Source: Hypomyces perniciosus (lineage: Eukaryota; Ascomycota; Sordariomycetes; Hypocreales; Hypocreaceae). From it: DNA of 64,000 bases. Shown here piece after piece: positions 48,248-58,824 of this stretch (position 1 is its first letter; every line of letters begins with the position of its first letter). The position numbers and the translations under genes are program-made. The notes beneath the pieces were generated by a model. That model saw nothing but the letters and a program-made list of their open reading frames with translations. It was not told the DNA's origin and made no database searches. Location of the stretch: positions 4,739,501 through 4,803,500 of the forward strand of contig SPDT01000006.1 in assembly GCA_008477525.1 (NCBI GenBank), given 5' to 3'.

Positions 48248-48643
48248 ATGCAAGCCGTACAACGGGGAGTGAGCTTGCTGAGAAGCGACACTGCGAAGCT
48301 GGAAAGGGCGATGGCTACCGTGGAGGAGGGTCATTGGCCCATGGGGGGATTCGAAACAGAGTGTTTCCACCCGTTCCTGCGATGTCACGGACTGGAAAGT
48401 GGTGAGGAGGATACTCTGGCTCAAATGACAACGACCCTCATCAGCTCTCGTTTGGGATGGGCGTACCCTTTTATGTGCACCCTGAAAGGAGTCTGGGGGC
48501 TCCCGGTAAGTCGTGAAGGTGGGAACGCAGAACTATGCCAGCTGCTGAGGGCCACATTGGGAAAGTTGAAGCAGGTGAACTGGAATGGAATCAATGAAGG
48601 AATGGAGCTATTAGAATGGGTACTGGGGACCACAAAGATATAA
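48248..48643 (+). CDS. Hypothetical protein or gene fragment, 131 aa
   Basis: An ATG-initiated frame of 131 codons, open upstream of the ATG for some codons. It has protein-like composition (LRSDTAKLERAMATVEEGHW, FHPFLRCHGLESGEED, ELCQLLRATLGKLKQ, NEGMELLEWVLG). No domain recognised. It lies in a decayed zone between the CCCC genes and a pseudogene, so it may be a remnant of a larger gene rather than a complete one. Confidence 0.35.
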   Translation: MQAVQRGVSLLRSDTAKLERAMATVEEGHWPMGGFETECFHPFLRCHGLESGEEDTLAQMTTTLISSRLGWAYPFMCTLKGVWGLPVSREGGNAELCQLLRATLGKLKQVNWNGINEGMELLEWVLGTTKI

Positions 48644-48829
48644 GTACTACTGTATTATTAGCTAGTAACTCAGATGGCCCTATATTGCCCTGGTTGCAGT
48701 AGATTACTATCATTACGATAAATAGCCAAGGTTCAGTACGACTTGCGCAATTTGGTTCACTTTAAGATGCGTCTTGGGATTGCTCAAGGTATAGAGAATC
48801 TAAGACGACATAGCTAGTGGGTAAAGTAT

Positions 48830-49684
48830 TTACATGACATTACATTTTGGAGAGCTATGTAAGATCTGAATGCTAGTGGCTGAATTCAAAGCAAATATTT
48901 CGGCCCATTTGCGAAAACCCTGTTGTGAAGTTGTAATGCTGGTGGTTGCACCTCCAACTCCATCGGTGCCAACTCCAACAGCCGCTTCGTCGGACATGGC
49001 AACAGGGGTAAAACCATCGACACACGCAATAATCTCCTGATTTGAGAGAGTATAATCCTCGGCCATAGAGTCTTGACTTTGGTCAAACCCTGGATAGTCG
49101 TTGGCACTGGTGGGGGGAGTCGATTTCGTAAAAGATGTCTCCATCTCATCTCTGGAGAATTCATCCATGCCATTGTTGTCGTGCTCTTTTTCTTCCGCCT
49201 ACTTCGAAGGATTCGCCCATTCTTGGAACTTGCGCTCCTTACCATCCGGAAAGACAGCTTCATCGTTATCCTCATCATCTGCAAAATCGACCTCCTCTGG
49301 TTGCTCTGGCTTCGCCTCGATGGGTTTTTTGCGCTTGTTGGCGTTTTCTTTGGAACTACCACCAAGTTTCCGCCCGATGCCTGATTGCTTGCCCTTCTTG
49401 GCCTTTGTTCGTTCAGATTTCTCAGGTATCCCTTGCGGATACTGCTTGTTGGACACTTGGAGGCTGAGTGTCGTTTTTGCAATCCCCTTCTACAGCTTCA
49501 CCTTGAACTTTTCGTTCGCGGGAGATCTTATTTCTGTAACGGTGCGTCGAATGACAAGGGTAATTTCGGGATTGGCGTCGGCGTACTCTTTCCATTCAGT
49601 CGGCAAAAACTCCTCGTCAAGGTCTTCCATTCCGCTGTATGGCAGGAGTACTGCCAGTTGCGAGGCGTGGCCTTTCTTTGCGAC
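48830..49684 (-). pseudogene. Unrecognised gene broken by in-frame TAG stops
   Basis: One minus-strand frame reads as a coherent acidic/basic protein from about 49684 to a stop at 48830. It starts with a possible ATG at 49630 (MEDLDEEFLPTEWKEY) and continues through ITLVIRRTVTEIRSP, a lysine-rich stretch near KKGKQSGIGRKLGG and an acidic VDFADDEDNDEAVFPDG to a QQGFRKWAEIFALNS tail. It is interrupted by TAG at 49492-49490 and TAG at 49201-49199. Upstream, TGA at 49687-49685 closes the frame. CAG to TAG is a CpA-to-TpA change on the coding strand, compatible with repeat-induced point mutation. The family is unknown. The longer frame shifted by one base (48886-49482) is strongly basic and looks like a shadow. 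Confidence 0.5.
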
Positions 49685-49756
49685 TCAACCTTCATACGTT
49701 CAAAGACTGATTTATCAACTAACTTGAATACATTCATATTAACTAGAAAGACATAA

Positions 49757-50776
49757 TTACATGATTAAAACATTTCTGAAGCGTGGGCGGCCTTCCACCA
49801 GGCTATCGACTGCCTTCTGGATATCGGCAAAGGGAAACCGTTCTACCATGCACTCGATGTTGTGCTTGAGAGCAAACCTGAGAGCCTCCTCACCGTCCAG
49901 CGCGTGGCCGCTAGCCCATCCGTGGACACTTGCGCCCTTGCCCACCAAAAGGGTGGTGTTGAACTCGACAGGGCCGACAGCAGCGACGTTCAGAATCTTG
50001 CCGAGAGGTGCGAGCCCGCCGATCAAGGAGCCAATAACCTTGGGGTTCGGCGCCGTCTGGACAATAAGGGCAGCGCCGCCGAGCTTCATCAGCTCAGCCA
50101 TCGCGTCGGTGGTGGACGTGTTGATGTAGTGGTGAGCACCGAGCTGCTTCGCAAAGGCAGCCTTGTCATCGCCGGAGGAGAGCACGGCCACCTCGTAGCC
50201 CATCTTGTTGGCGTACTGCACAGCCAGATGGCCCAGGCCACCGAGGCCCTGGACAGCGACGAGAGCGCCCTGCTCGACGTGCAGCTTGCGAATGCCGTTG
50301 AAGACGGTCACACCGGCGCACAGCAGCGGGCCCGCCTGCGCAGGGTCGATCTCCTTGGGGACGCGGACCACAGCCTCGGACCGGAGGAGGACGTACTCGG
50401 CAAGGCCGCCGTCGCGCAGGAGGCCGTTGATAGATCGGTTTTGGCAATACTGGAACTGGCTGCGGCGACAGGCCCTGCAGGTTCCGTCGTGTCCGCCGTG
50501 CCACGGTCCGCCGACTCGCTCGCCGATAGCGATGTGGTCGACTCCGGGGCCCACTTCAACGACGTCGCCGACGATTTCGTGGCCCGGAATTCGGGGGAAG
50601 ACGTTTCCCTTTTCGCCGCGGGCCATACCGACGTCCGAGTAGCAGAGGCCACAGGCAAGGACCTTGACAAGGACCTGGCCGGCAGTGGGGTGCTGGAGCT
50701 CGACATCGGAGAGGGTGAAGGGGGCGTTGGCTTCGGTGATGATGACAGCCTTGTAGGTCTTGGGGAGGGAGGCCAT
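49757..50776 (-). CDS. Zinc-dependent medium-chain alcohol dehydrogenase
   Basis: Single exon, 339 aa, GC-rich. The catalytic zinc site is in CGLCYSD (Cys 45) with GHEIVG (His 66, Glu 67). The structural-zinc loop reads GGHDGTCRACRRSQFQYC, with three cysteines and Asp where the first Cys often lies. The Rossmann fold has GLGGLGHLAVQYANKMG, followed by VLSSGDDKAAFAKQLGA; the Ser-Ser after the second strand favours NADP(H) over NAD(H). The sequence fits the fungal NADP-dependent or propanol-preferring ADH group. Substrate unknown. It lies right beside the decayed zone and upstream of no obvious pathway partner. Confidence 0.93.
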   Translation of the reverse strand: MASLPKTYKAVIITEANAPFTLSDVELQHPTAGQVLVKVLACGLCYSDVGMARGEKGNVFPRIPGHEIVGDVVEVGPGVDHIAIGERVGGPWHGGHDGTCRACRRSQFQYCQNRSINGLLRDGGLAEYVLLRSEAVVRVPKEIDPAQAGPLLCAGVTVFNGIRKLHVEQGALVAVQGLGGLGHLAVQYANKMGYEVAVLSSGDDKAAFAKQLGAHHYINTSTTDAMAELMKLGGAALIVQTAPNPKVIGSLIGGLAPLGKILNVAAVGPVEFNTTLLVGKGASVHGWASGHALDGEEALRFALKHNIECMVERFPFADIQKAVDSLVEGRPRFRNVLIM

Positions 50777-50818
50777 TGTGTATAAGTGGTATTGGATAAA
50801 CTTGTTATGATGTTGATG

Positions 50819-50849
50819 GTTGTAGTTGTAGTTGTAGTTGTAGTTGTAG
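50819..50849. repeat. (GTTGTA)n tandem repeat
   Basis: About five 6-bp units directly upstream of the ADH start, in its likely 5' leader. Confidence 0.9.
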
Positions 50850-53285
50850 CTGGAGTTGTGCTGGATGATGAACGAAAAGACAAACTTACATCAAGAGATC
50901 ATGACGTTTATATATATATCGTTGGATGCCATGAAACTCTACTCCGTACGGCCTGGGCCAGCTAGGCATCGCAACATGCAAGCCATCTAAACTCCGGGAG
51001 ATCGACAAACAGCCGCCATGGCAATGGGTGAGTCAATGGCATATCTCCAGGCCGCTTGCTTAATTCCAGCTCTGCAAACAGCGGCTTTGCAAGATCGGAT
51101 CTGCAATTCCCGGAGTAAGATGCTCGGCAAGATGAGCATCGCAAGCGGAAATGGAGCAACGAGCTACACGTAAACCCGAGGGTTTGGAATAAACCCTGGT
51201 CCGGAGCGAAGCAGACCGGTCATTGGCCAGCTGTGTCCGACAGTTAATCCGGAATGCCGTCGTTGCCGACCAGTACTCCGTAATGCGCTGCGTACGAAGT
51301 ACTCCGTAGAATTGGTGCTAATTAGTAATACGGATTATTCATCTTTCTCTTCGTTTCTAGTCGTCGGGCATCGAATGACTCGGAATAAACTCAAAGCCTC
51401 TCTAAGACCGATCTGGTTAGTGGTGGAACTTGCAGCCGTACCGTACTCGTACGAGTGTTAGCCCCGGGGAAGGAACGGGTTTAATTTTTCTTTCGTATTT
51501 CATGGATCACGATATGATGATAATTGGGGCAAAAAAAAAAGTCATCAACGGCTATGAGCTCTCTCCCCGTCTCGTCTCCTTTCCAAGAGTGCTGAGTATA
51601 GTTATCTGGTGGTAAACCGTGCACAGTTCTAGGTTTTACGGAACACTCCGTCCAGTCCTTTACAAGTACTAGGTTCACAACGAAGATGTGTCGGCAGTCG
51701 TACATGAGCATAAGAGAATACAACCTGAGCTTTGGTGATAATATTACTATACGAAGTGCTCCGTATGCACGTCTCGAGCCATAGGATTAGTACTACTACT
51801 ACTACTACTACGAAGTACTACTACTAATATTCAAGGATAGCAAGCGGGGGAGGAAAGGGGGCTGACAGTTCGAAGCCTTCTTTCGTATGGACGAGAAGCA
51901 ATACTTTATAATCAGTGTCGGTCCTCCCTCCGAGTTTTGTTTGGCTCACGGCCTCCCGGACTTGAAGCAGGGGTTCATCACGGTCTAGATTTGTGGGATC
52001 GGATGATGGCTTGAGTCGCTTGACGAGCGCAGGCGTTGCGGCTATCCATTAGCGTGGAGGCGGCAGAAAGGGGTGACAAGCATTCTATCCATCCATTCTA
52101 CTCGTATGAAGTCTCTTAATATTATTGCCAGTTCTGCAGCATCTCGATCCCTGGGAAAGGCTGAGCTGAGCGTCCTCAGCAATGCGTTGCACCGGGAAAG
52201 CTGACTCAGATGAGCCATCGCCGCACTCCTATCGCCGCCATCTAGATACGATCTCACGGAGATACGCGCAGAGTGTCCATGGGGTATTGACGTCGCTCAC
52301 TTCATTTTCATATTACGGAGCACTCCGTAAAGTTCGAGAACTCAGAAAAACGGAGCAACGCAAAACGCCGTTTTCGGATACAGCCGTGGGCCAGGCCCCC
52401 AACAAAGAATAATAGGTGATGTTTCTGAGACTCTTATAGTACCATAAGTAATAGAGGGGAAGCAGAAGATAGAAACGAGGTTAGCCTGCATTGCAGAGTG
52501 CTGGTAGTAGTAAATACCACCTGCCCTGTGGTGTCTTGCCTGTAATTCGTACGTAGTATTATGAGGCCCAAGCTCCGTATCTACTACTCGTAAGGCAGGT
52601 GAGATTCGGAGATAACATGACGATTCCTTGTATGTAATACTACGACGAAGTACTCCGTATTAGCCTCACCTCTGTCCCTAAATCGACCATCAATCTCAAA
52701 CGAAACGCTCTTTCGTCGTACGAGTATTGAGTCTGACAAAGATATTGGCGTCCAGATGGCATATGCCACCAACATGGCCACCAGGATAAGGAAGCTAGAA
52801 ATAGGGGAGACAAACGCGGCGCGTCCAGTGCCGCAAATTTCTCGAATCCGGACCATCCGATTCCAAATCTACTACTAATACGGTAGTATCCTTCTCGCTC
52901 GCCGACCATGAAGGCGTCGAAGCTGGATGTAAGCTGAATGGTGTGCAAAAATCGGGATCCAGGGCTCTCTCAAGACTCACTCTTTTCGGCAACCTTGCTA
53001 CCAGCACCAGTCATTGCCAGGAGCAAATGCAGGGCTTGAAGCCTGCTCCTCTCAGCCCGTGCTGGGGGATCGATGAATACATGTCCAAAAGCTGCTTACG
53101 GCAGAAGCAGCATACCTTGTATGGTGGAGTTTTCTGTCGATCGCCTCGACGCTGTTGGGTCCAAGCCACCAAGACCCCAGCATCTCCGGGGCATCGCCCC
53201 CTGCTCCTTGCCTTCAGGCCATCGGCGTGGCGTCAACACAGGCGGGAACACGCCGCCATCAGAAGAAAGGAAAAATGACAAATAG

Positions 53286-53348
53286 TGATGGTGGTGGTGG
53301 TGGTGGTGGTTATAGTGGTGATGGTGATGGCGATGGCGATGGCGATGA
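53286..53348. repeat. (GGT)n/(GATGGC)n microsatellite
   Basis: Runs of GGT followed by GATGGT and GATGGC units. Confidence 0.9.
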
Positions 53349-53827
53349 ATCTGCTGCATGGCTGCAAACTACTGCCTGGCAGTGGTCACTCAACCACAAC
53401 CGACTTGGATGGTCCTACTGCCGCCGTTACTTCTGCGTATAGCGGACGCCTTGTCGCCCAAATCCTTGCTCTCTCCCGGCTTCGCGTTCGCCACAGGGCG
53501 TGGGCGTGCGCCATCGTCCTCTGTCGAGTCTCAGCTTCTCCCGCCGTTCGCCGTGGCTTTATTGACTAAAACGCCGCCACGGACCTCGCGCGAGAGCCGA
53601 GTGAACCGAGTGAACCCACTGGACTGCTCTGAGCTAGCTTCAGCTTGGCCCCATCTTTGTCCAGCATCTCTTTTCGCTGCCGCTGCGTGCGTGTCTGGGG
53701 GTGGTGTGCTTGGCTTGCTTCATCTTCATATCCATCTCAGGCTCTAGCTCCATCTCCATTCTCGACACCTTCATCATCATCTGAATGGCCTCCCTCGTGT
53801 GTCCCTTCACTCTTATGCGAGTAGTAC

Positions 53828-56800
53828 ATGGATTCGCCGCTATCTCGAGACGCAGAGGGCTCTGCGCCGCCAACGTCCTCGTCTGCTGCGTCTCTGCCAC
53901 CCCCAACTAAGCGTCGACGCACCACCTCAGCCATCAGTGATTGCTGCCGCACATGTCGATTGCGAAAGGTAAGTCTTCGACTTGACGTACGGAGCACATG
54001 CCTATCCATACACATGCATGCGTAACTATTCTTTTTGTGTTTGTGTTTGTTTTTGTTTTCTCTTATTGCTATCGTCTCCATGTCGTTGTGCATATCTTGC
54101 CATCTTGATCTTCACCTACTGGAAATATCCTGAGTAATCATCACCGGCTTCATGACTAACTGCGGGCCGTGTAAACAGGTCAAGTGTACCGGCAACCCTG
54201 GAAACGGGCCGTGTAACAACTGTTCCAGGCTTGAGTTGGCCTGTAGCTTCGTTACCTCTACCAGTGCTGCGGAATCGGGTAAGCAACAGCCACTCGGTAA
54301 CCTGTCTAGCCAATGCTGTATTGTATGTCTTGGTTGACCATTGACACAGAAAGGGTTTCAAGAACAACGCCGTCCCATAGTCACACTGAAGCCGGCACGT
54401 TGAGGAAGAGAGCTCAGCGAGCTTGTAGCCAGTGCCATGTCCACAAGACCAAGTGTTCCGGCGACTTGCCCAGGTGCAAGAGGTGCGAGTCTGGAGGCTT
54501 AGTCTGCGAATACACGCCTGCCAGAAGAAGATTTACCAATGTGCGCTTCAGCAGTCCCAGCAGAGTCAAAGAGGAGCGCTCTGCCACACCCCAGCTTCCT
54601 CGCTCAGAGGATACCACGACCATCAGCCCTCCAAGCAGCTCCGGCACGGGCTCCGGCTCCTTCAACCCTTTCTTGATGGACACATCCATTTTCACTGCCG
54701 AGTATGCAATTCCATCTGCGAGGCGGCGCAGGATTGTGGAACCAGACTAACGCAGGCAATATAGAGATATGCTGATTCGAAAAGACATCATCTTGACACA
54801 TGTGGATGCCTACTTGCAATACTTGTCCTCTGTTCCCTGCCTGGGATTTCTACATCCGGAAACCACGTATCTGGAAATCCAGGTATGGGATCAAAGACCA
54901 AGAGTAATTATTCCTGTCTGGCTAATTCCTTCTTCCAGGAAAACAGGTTTCCTCCTGCGCAAGCAGCAGCCGTCTGTTCTGTTGCCAGTTTCTTCGTCAA
55001 CCCCGGAGGGGCAGGCCAACAGTTTAGGAAGAGGTACAGCCAACAAGTCGAAATGCACATATACAACAATATTTCCAAGTTCTCCGAAGAAGCGCTGATT
55101 CTGTTTGCCCTAAACATTCTCTTCAACCTTCTTGATGGATCCTATGCAAAAGTTTGGCAGTGCTTTGGCGTGGCTTCACGCCTCATGATAGGCCTGCAGC
55201 TGAATTGGGATGTTCTACCCCGGGATGCAACCTTTGTTCAGCAGGAGAGCCTTCGGCGTGTTGCCTGGCACCTTTTCGGTCTCGATCGACTGCTCGCTGG
55301 TGGCTACGAAGAATACATATCTTGTCGCTCTGAGAACATGAAGATCCGTCTCCCCTGTAGCGAGGCCGCTTTCGTCGAGAACCGGTCTGTCGTCACCGAG
55401 AGGCTTCATGACAAACCCGGGCGGTGTTCAACGGATTTAGGTCTTCATGGTATCCAGATTCGTCTCATCGACCTCAGGCATCGGATACAGGTGTAAGTGC
55501 AGACATCCTTTTTCACAAGGGGGCCGAAATGCAAATGCAGCACAGCGCGCTGACCATGATGTAGTGCGACCAAGAAATTAATGCCATCCGGCCATACATC
55601 ATCACATATAGAGCCTTCGAAAGTGATGGCCGATATCAATGCGTTGCAGAACGAGTTGACGAGGCTACATGCCTCCATCCACGACGAGCTGCGGCTCAGC
55701 GATCAGAGCATATCGCGATACGCAAAGACCCGGGAATGGAGAGGCTACGTCTTTTTTCACACCCACATGGCTGTGAGCCACATCGACCTGTACCGCTTCT
55801 CCTTACCTGGGCCACGGGACCAAACATCCCTCGAAGTCCTTCGAAAACTTCCTCGAGAGTTTCTTGCTAGGTCTCAAAAGCAGGCGGTCGCTCACGCCAT
55901 GTGTCTCGCCCGTTTCTTTGATGCAATACGGAACGAAACAGAGAAGATGTCAAACGTGGCGGGCCAGCCCAAGCTGGTGGGCGATTATTCTGTTGCGCAC
56001 ATGGCCACTCAGTGTCTCCGAGTTTTGATCGTCGCTTTGCAATACAACTTGTACCAAGATCTGGCCGATCATACCACAGCGCCGCTCTGGAGAGGTGGGC
56101 CAACGGATGAGACGCAGATAAGATCCTTCATCGATACCATGTTTGAGATCACAGAGGCTTGGAGCCAACTCTTCCTCATATGCAAACAGGCGGTATGTCC
56201 CTTTCAATAATTATGGCCCGTAGTCTTTCTCCTCGGGCTTAATTTACTGACCGACGTATCTGATTAGCATGAGTGTAATAAAGCCATACTAGCAGACTTT
56301 GATAGGAACCGAAAGCTAGCCGGCCAAATGAACTCACCCGAGACGTCTGGGCGAAGCGCAAACGACGAAAAGCGACTGCCTGGACCGAACCTCATTCTGA
56401 ACGCTTCGGGCACGGATGACGAACACAAGAACCGAGCCCCTGATATGCCCGTATCTGACTGGTGGATGGGATCTCCGGCAACTCAGCAACCATTTCCGAA
56501 TGCTGCCTCGCCGTTGAATGTTTCGTATCCCATTACAGGGGTCGGTTTCGATGTCGAACATGGGCCTCCAGGGGTGCCGATGTTGCTTCAGCAGGCCCGC
56601 AGTATATCTCTAGGCCTCAATGAGATGCCCATGATGTATGATGCAGATAATGCAATCATGGCCATGTCGGATAAGACGTATTGGAGCCCCCCCGACATGG
56701 GCGGTATGATGTGTAACAGCTTTCAACTCATGCCAACGGCACCAGTGCCTCCTCCGGGAGGAATACCATTGATGCGTATGGACGGAGCTGCCCAGGATCC

Positions 56801-56942
56801 AAGTACTATGTTCCAACAGACGCAAGTTCCGCCGGAGCAGCAACCGCACTTCATACAACCGCAACAACCCATGTTTATGAACGGATACTCGGGAGAGTAC
56901 ACAAACGGACATACTGATTCACCTACGTATAACTTTGGCTGA
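53828..56942 (+). CDS. Fungal transcription factor with two Zn2Cys6 clusters (seven exons)
   Basis: Exons 53828-53968, 54179-54278, 54350-54701, 54765-54882, 54939-55492, 55565-56192 and 56268-56942 join to 855 aa. Cluster 1 is C40-x2-C43-x6-C50-x8-C59-x2-C62-x6-C69, split by intron 1 inside CRLRK|VKC. Cluster 2 is C106-x2-C109-x6-C116-x6-C123-x2-C126-x6-C133 in exon 3. A fungal_trans middle homology region follows (ILTHVDAYLQYLSSVP, VWQCFGVASRLMIGLQLNW, ESLRRVAWHLFGLDRLLAGG). The tail is Gln/Met/Pro-rich (PPEQQPHFIQPQQPMFMNGY), probably activating. Two adjacent binuclear clusters in one protein are uncommon. Targets unknown. The first exon is the least certain; the leader has several upstream frames. 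Confidence 0.88.
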
Positions 56943-58176
56943 TGGATTCGGGGTGTTTTCTTGGAACAGGGAAGGGGGATTACATTGAAGCTTGGGTAGC
57001 GCTGGTGTTGGGGGCGTCTGTTGCTATCTATCAGCCGCTGATTGGGAAGGATAGACATGTGCACCTGTTTATCCCCAATTCGAGTGCATTGTATCTGGTG
57101 TATGTGTATGTGTATGGACCTACTCCGGGCTTCCTAGGGATATTAGGAGAAACAGGACTACAAGTGTTATGTATGAGGATCATGGGAAACATCATAGAAT
57201 GGCGTCTGGACTCAAAAGCAATCTACCACATTTGTTGAATGCCAGTATATTACGATATATTAACAACCTATGATGATGATGTGTTCAAAGTACACTGGAA
57301 CATCTGACCATGATGATGGGCTGTCTCGTTTTCACAGGCTAGATAAACCAATGTCAAATCTTATTGTCTTTATTTAGTCGCTATATCAACTCACACCAAC
57401 AGAGGTCGTTGAGTCAAAATGCCATTGCAAAAGCATTCTGAGACAACAAAAAAATAAAATAAAAATACAAAGAGAAATAGCCGCCGCCCCATTGAAATAA
57501 GGATATTGTATAAAAGCTATTCGACGATCATAATGGTACAATTATACACTATAGAAATATCCTATACAGCTATACCACAGAGCGCCATTGTCCCAAAGTT
57601 CCCAATCGGACAAGGCTGGTTTCGCTATGTACATGGGCCTCCTTTTTTCCCTCCCATCCCCCCCACAGGAATCCGCCTGGTTAGTTCTTATCCGACCCAA
57701 AAGGAGAGTTTCTGGATTCCCAAACTCTCCCCCCTTTCCTCGCCCTCAGTTCGTTGCCAGCAAACATGGGGGAGTAAGTGGAAGGAAAAAACAGCATGAG
57801 GCCCAGGCATTTGCAGCTGTGTGAAAAGAGAAGAAACCGCTGCTAAACCGGCACATTTGGTGTGATGATGTGCTTATCTATGTCATGAAGATCCCAGAAG
57901 AGAAGAAGGAAAAAAAAGAGAAAAAACACATCCACACCACCCACGAAAAAACCACTCAAGAACACCGAACAGAAGGTGTGAAGAGAAAACGGGAGGAATA
58001 GAACAGAAGATGGTATCGGGGGTTTTTACTATCCAAGACTTGGTATCCAAAGGGTGTCGTCAAGCAGTGGATCCGTACAGTCAAGGTTAGAACAGCATTG
58101 GTGTTGCGCCATCAAGGCTTGATGCGTGTTTGTAAGGGTGTGTGTGTGTGTGTGGTGGGCAGATTGACTTGTTCTT
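56943..58176. other. Intergenic, about 1.2 kb
   Basis: 3' ends of the convergent regulator and membrane-protein genes. No other gene recognised. Confidence 0.5.
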
Positions 58177-58824
58177 TCAATGCTCGAAAACAGAGCGGTC
58201 CTTCTCCTTCAGACCACCAATCTGGTCCATGTCGATGGAGTAGAACTGGCCCTTGGCCTCCTTCTCGTAAGCAGGAAGCTGTTCCTCTTGCATGGGCTCC
58301 AGGCCGACAGCGGCGTTGTCACCAACGCGGACGACCACGACGCGACCACTCTTGCGGCGGCCTTGGTCGTCCTGCTCGTCTGGGAATGTGATGTGGATCT
58401 CAGGAACATTGTCAGGGGAGTCGGGCGGCGAGCTAGGGCTGCGAAGCATAGGCTGGCCGTCACGGGTGATGAACAGGACGCTAGAGCGCCCGTTATGAGT
58501 AGTCTCAATGGTGAGACCGCGGTGGTTGGGGTGGCCGTGCTTGACCTCGTTGTAAGACGGCAGAATGGGCTGCTGGCTCTGGGCCTGTCGCAGGCGGCGG
58601 CGGCGAAGCAGAAGGAGCACGGAGACGATGATCAGGGCGAAGAAGGCGATGGCAAGGACGGCAATCAGGACGTTGATGAGGTTATCAGAGCCGTCGTCTC
58701 GGCGGACGAGATGGGAAACAAACCGTCGGATTTTGCCACCCGAGGAGGATGTCTGGACGGATCGCAGCTCGTCGATGTGTGCGAAAAGGGGGCTATCTCG
58801 CCGCAGCATGGCAATTGAAGGCAT
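58177..58824 (-). CDS. Single-pass membrane protein, unknown function
   Basis: Single exon, 215 aa from the ATG at 58824; a second Met at residue 6 is an alternative start. A transmembrane helix spans residues 50-73 (LINVLIAVLAIAFFALIIVSVLLL). It is followed by the basic RRRRLRQ stop-transfer, so the N-terminal 48 residues are probably outside or lumenal and the longer C-terminal part cytosolic. The cytosolic part has PSYNEVKHGHP, PEIHITFPDEQDD, SGRVVVVRVGD and PAYEKEAKGQFYSIDM. Motifs such as PSYNEV and PAYEKE resemble PY or tyrosine-containing sorting motifs, which is suggestive only. I recognise similar conserved hypothetical proteins in Sordariomycetes but no function. Confidence 0.75.
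   Translation of the reverse strand: MPSIAMLRRDSPLFAHIDELRSVQTSSSGGKIRRFVSHLVRRDDGSDNLINVLIAVLAIAFFALIIVSVLLLLRRRRLRQAQSQQPILPSYNEVKHGHPNHRGLTIETTHNGRSSVLFITRDGQPMLRSPSSPPDSPDNVPEIHITFPDEQDDQGRRKSGRVVVVRVGDNAAVGLEPMQEEQLPAYEKEAKGQFYSIDMDQIGGLKEKDRSVFEH

Larger units (their letters stand above)
50777..53827. other. Intergenic, about 3 kb, between ADH and the dual zinc-cluster regulator
   Basis: Divergent promoters of the two genes. TACGGAGTA/TACTTCGTA words lie near 51273, 51292-51308, 51752, 51805-51818, 52315 and 52650. No other gene supported. The last 500 bp holds plus-strand frames that look like leader sequence of the regulator. Confidence 0.5.

Noticed and set aside
48886..49482. 198-codon minus-strand frame, longer than the pieces of the pseudogene
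   Set aside because: The product is extremely rich in Arg, Lys, Ser and Met without structure; the frame shifted by one base gives natural-looking sequence, so this one is a shadow.
49862..50785. 307-codon plus-strand frame opposite the ADH gene
   Set aside because: It is the antisense shadow of a GC-rich gene with complete zinc and Rossmann motifs on the other strand.
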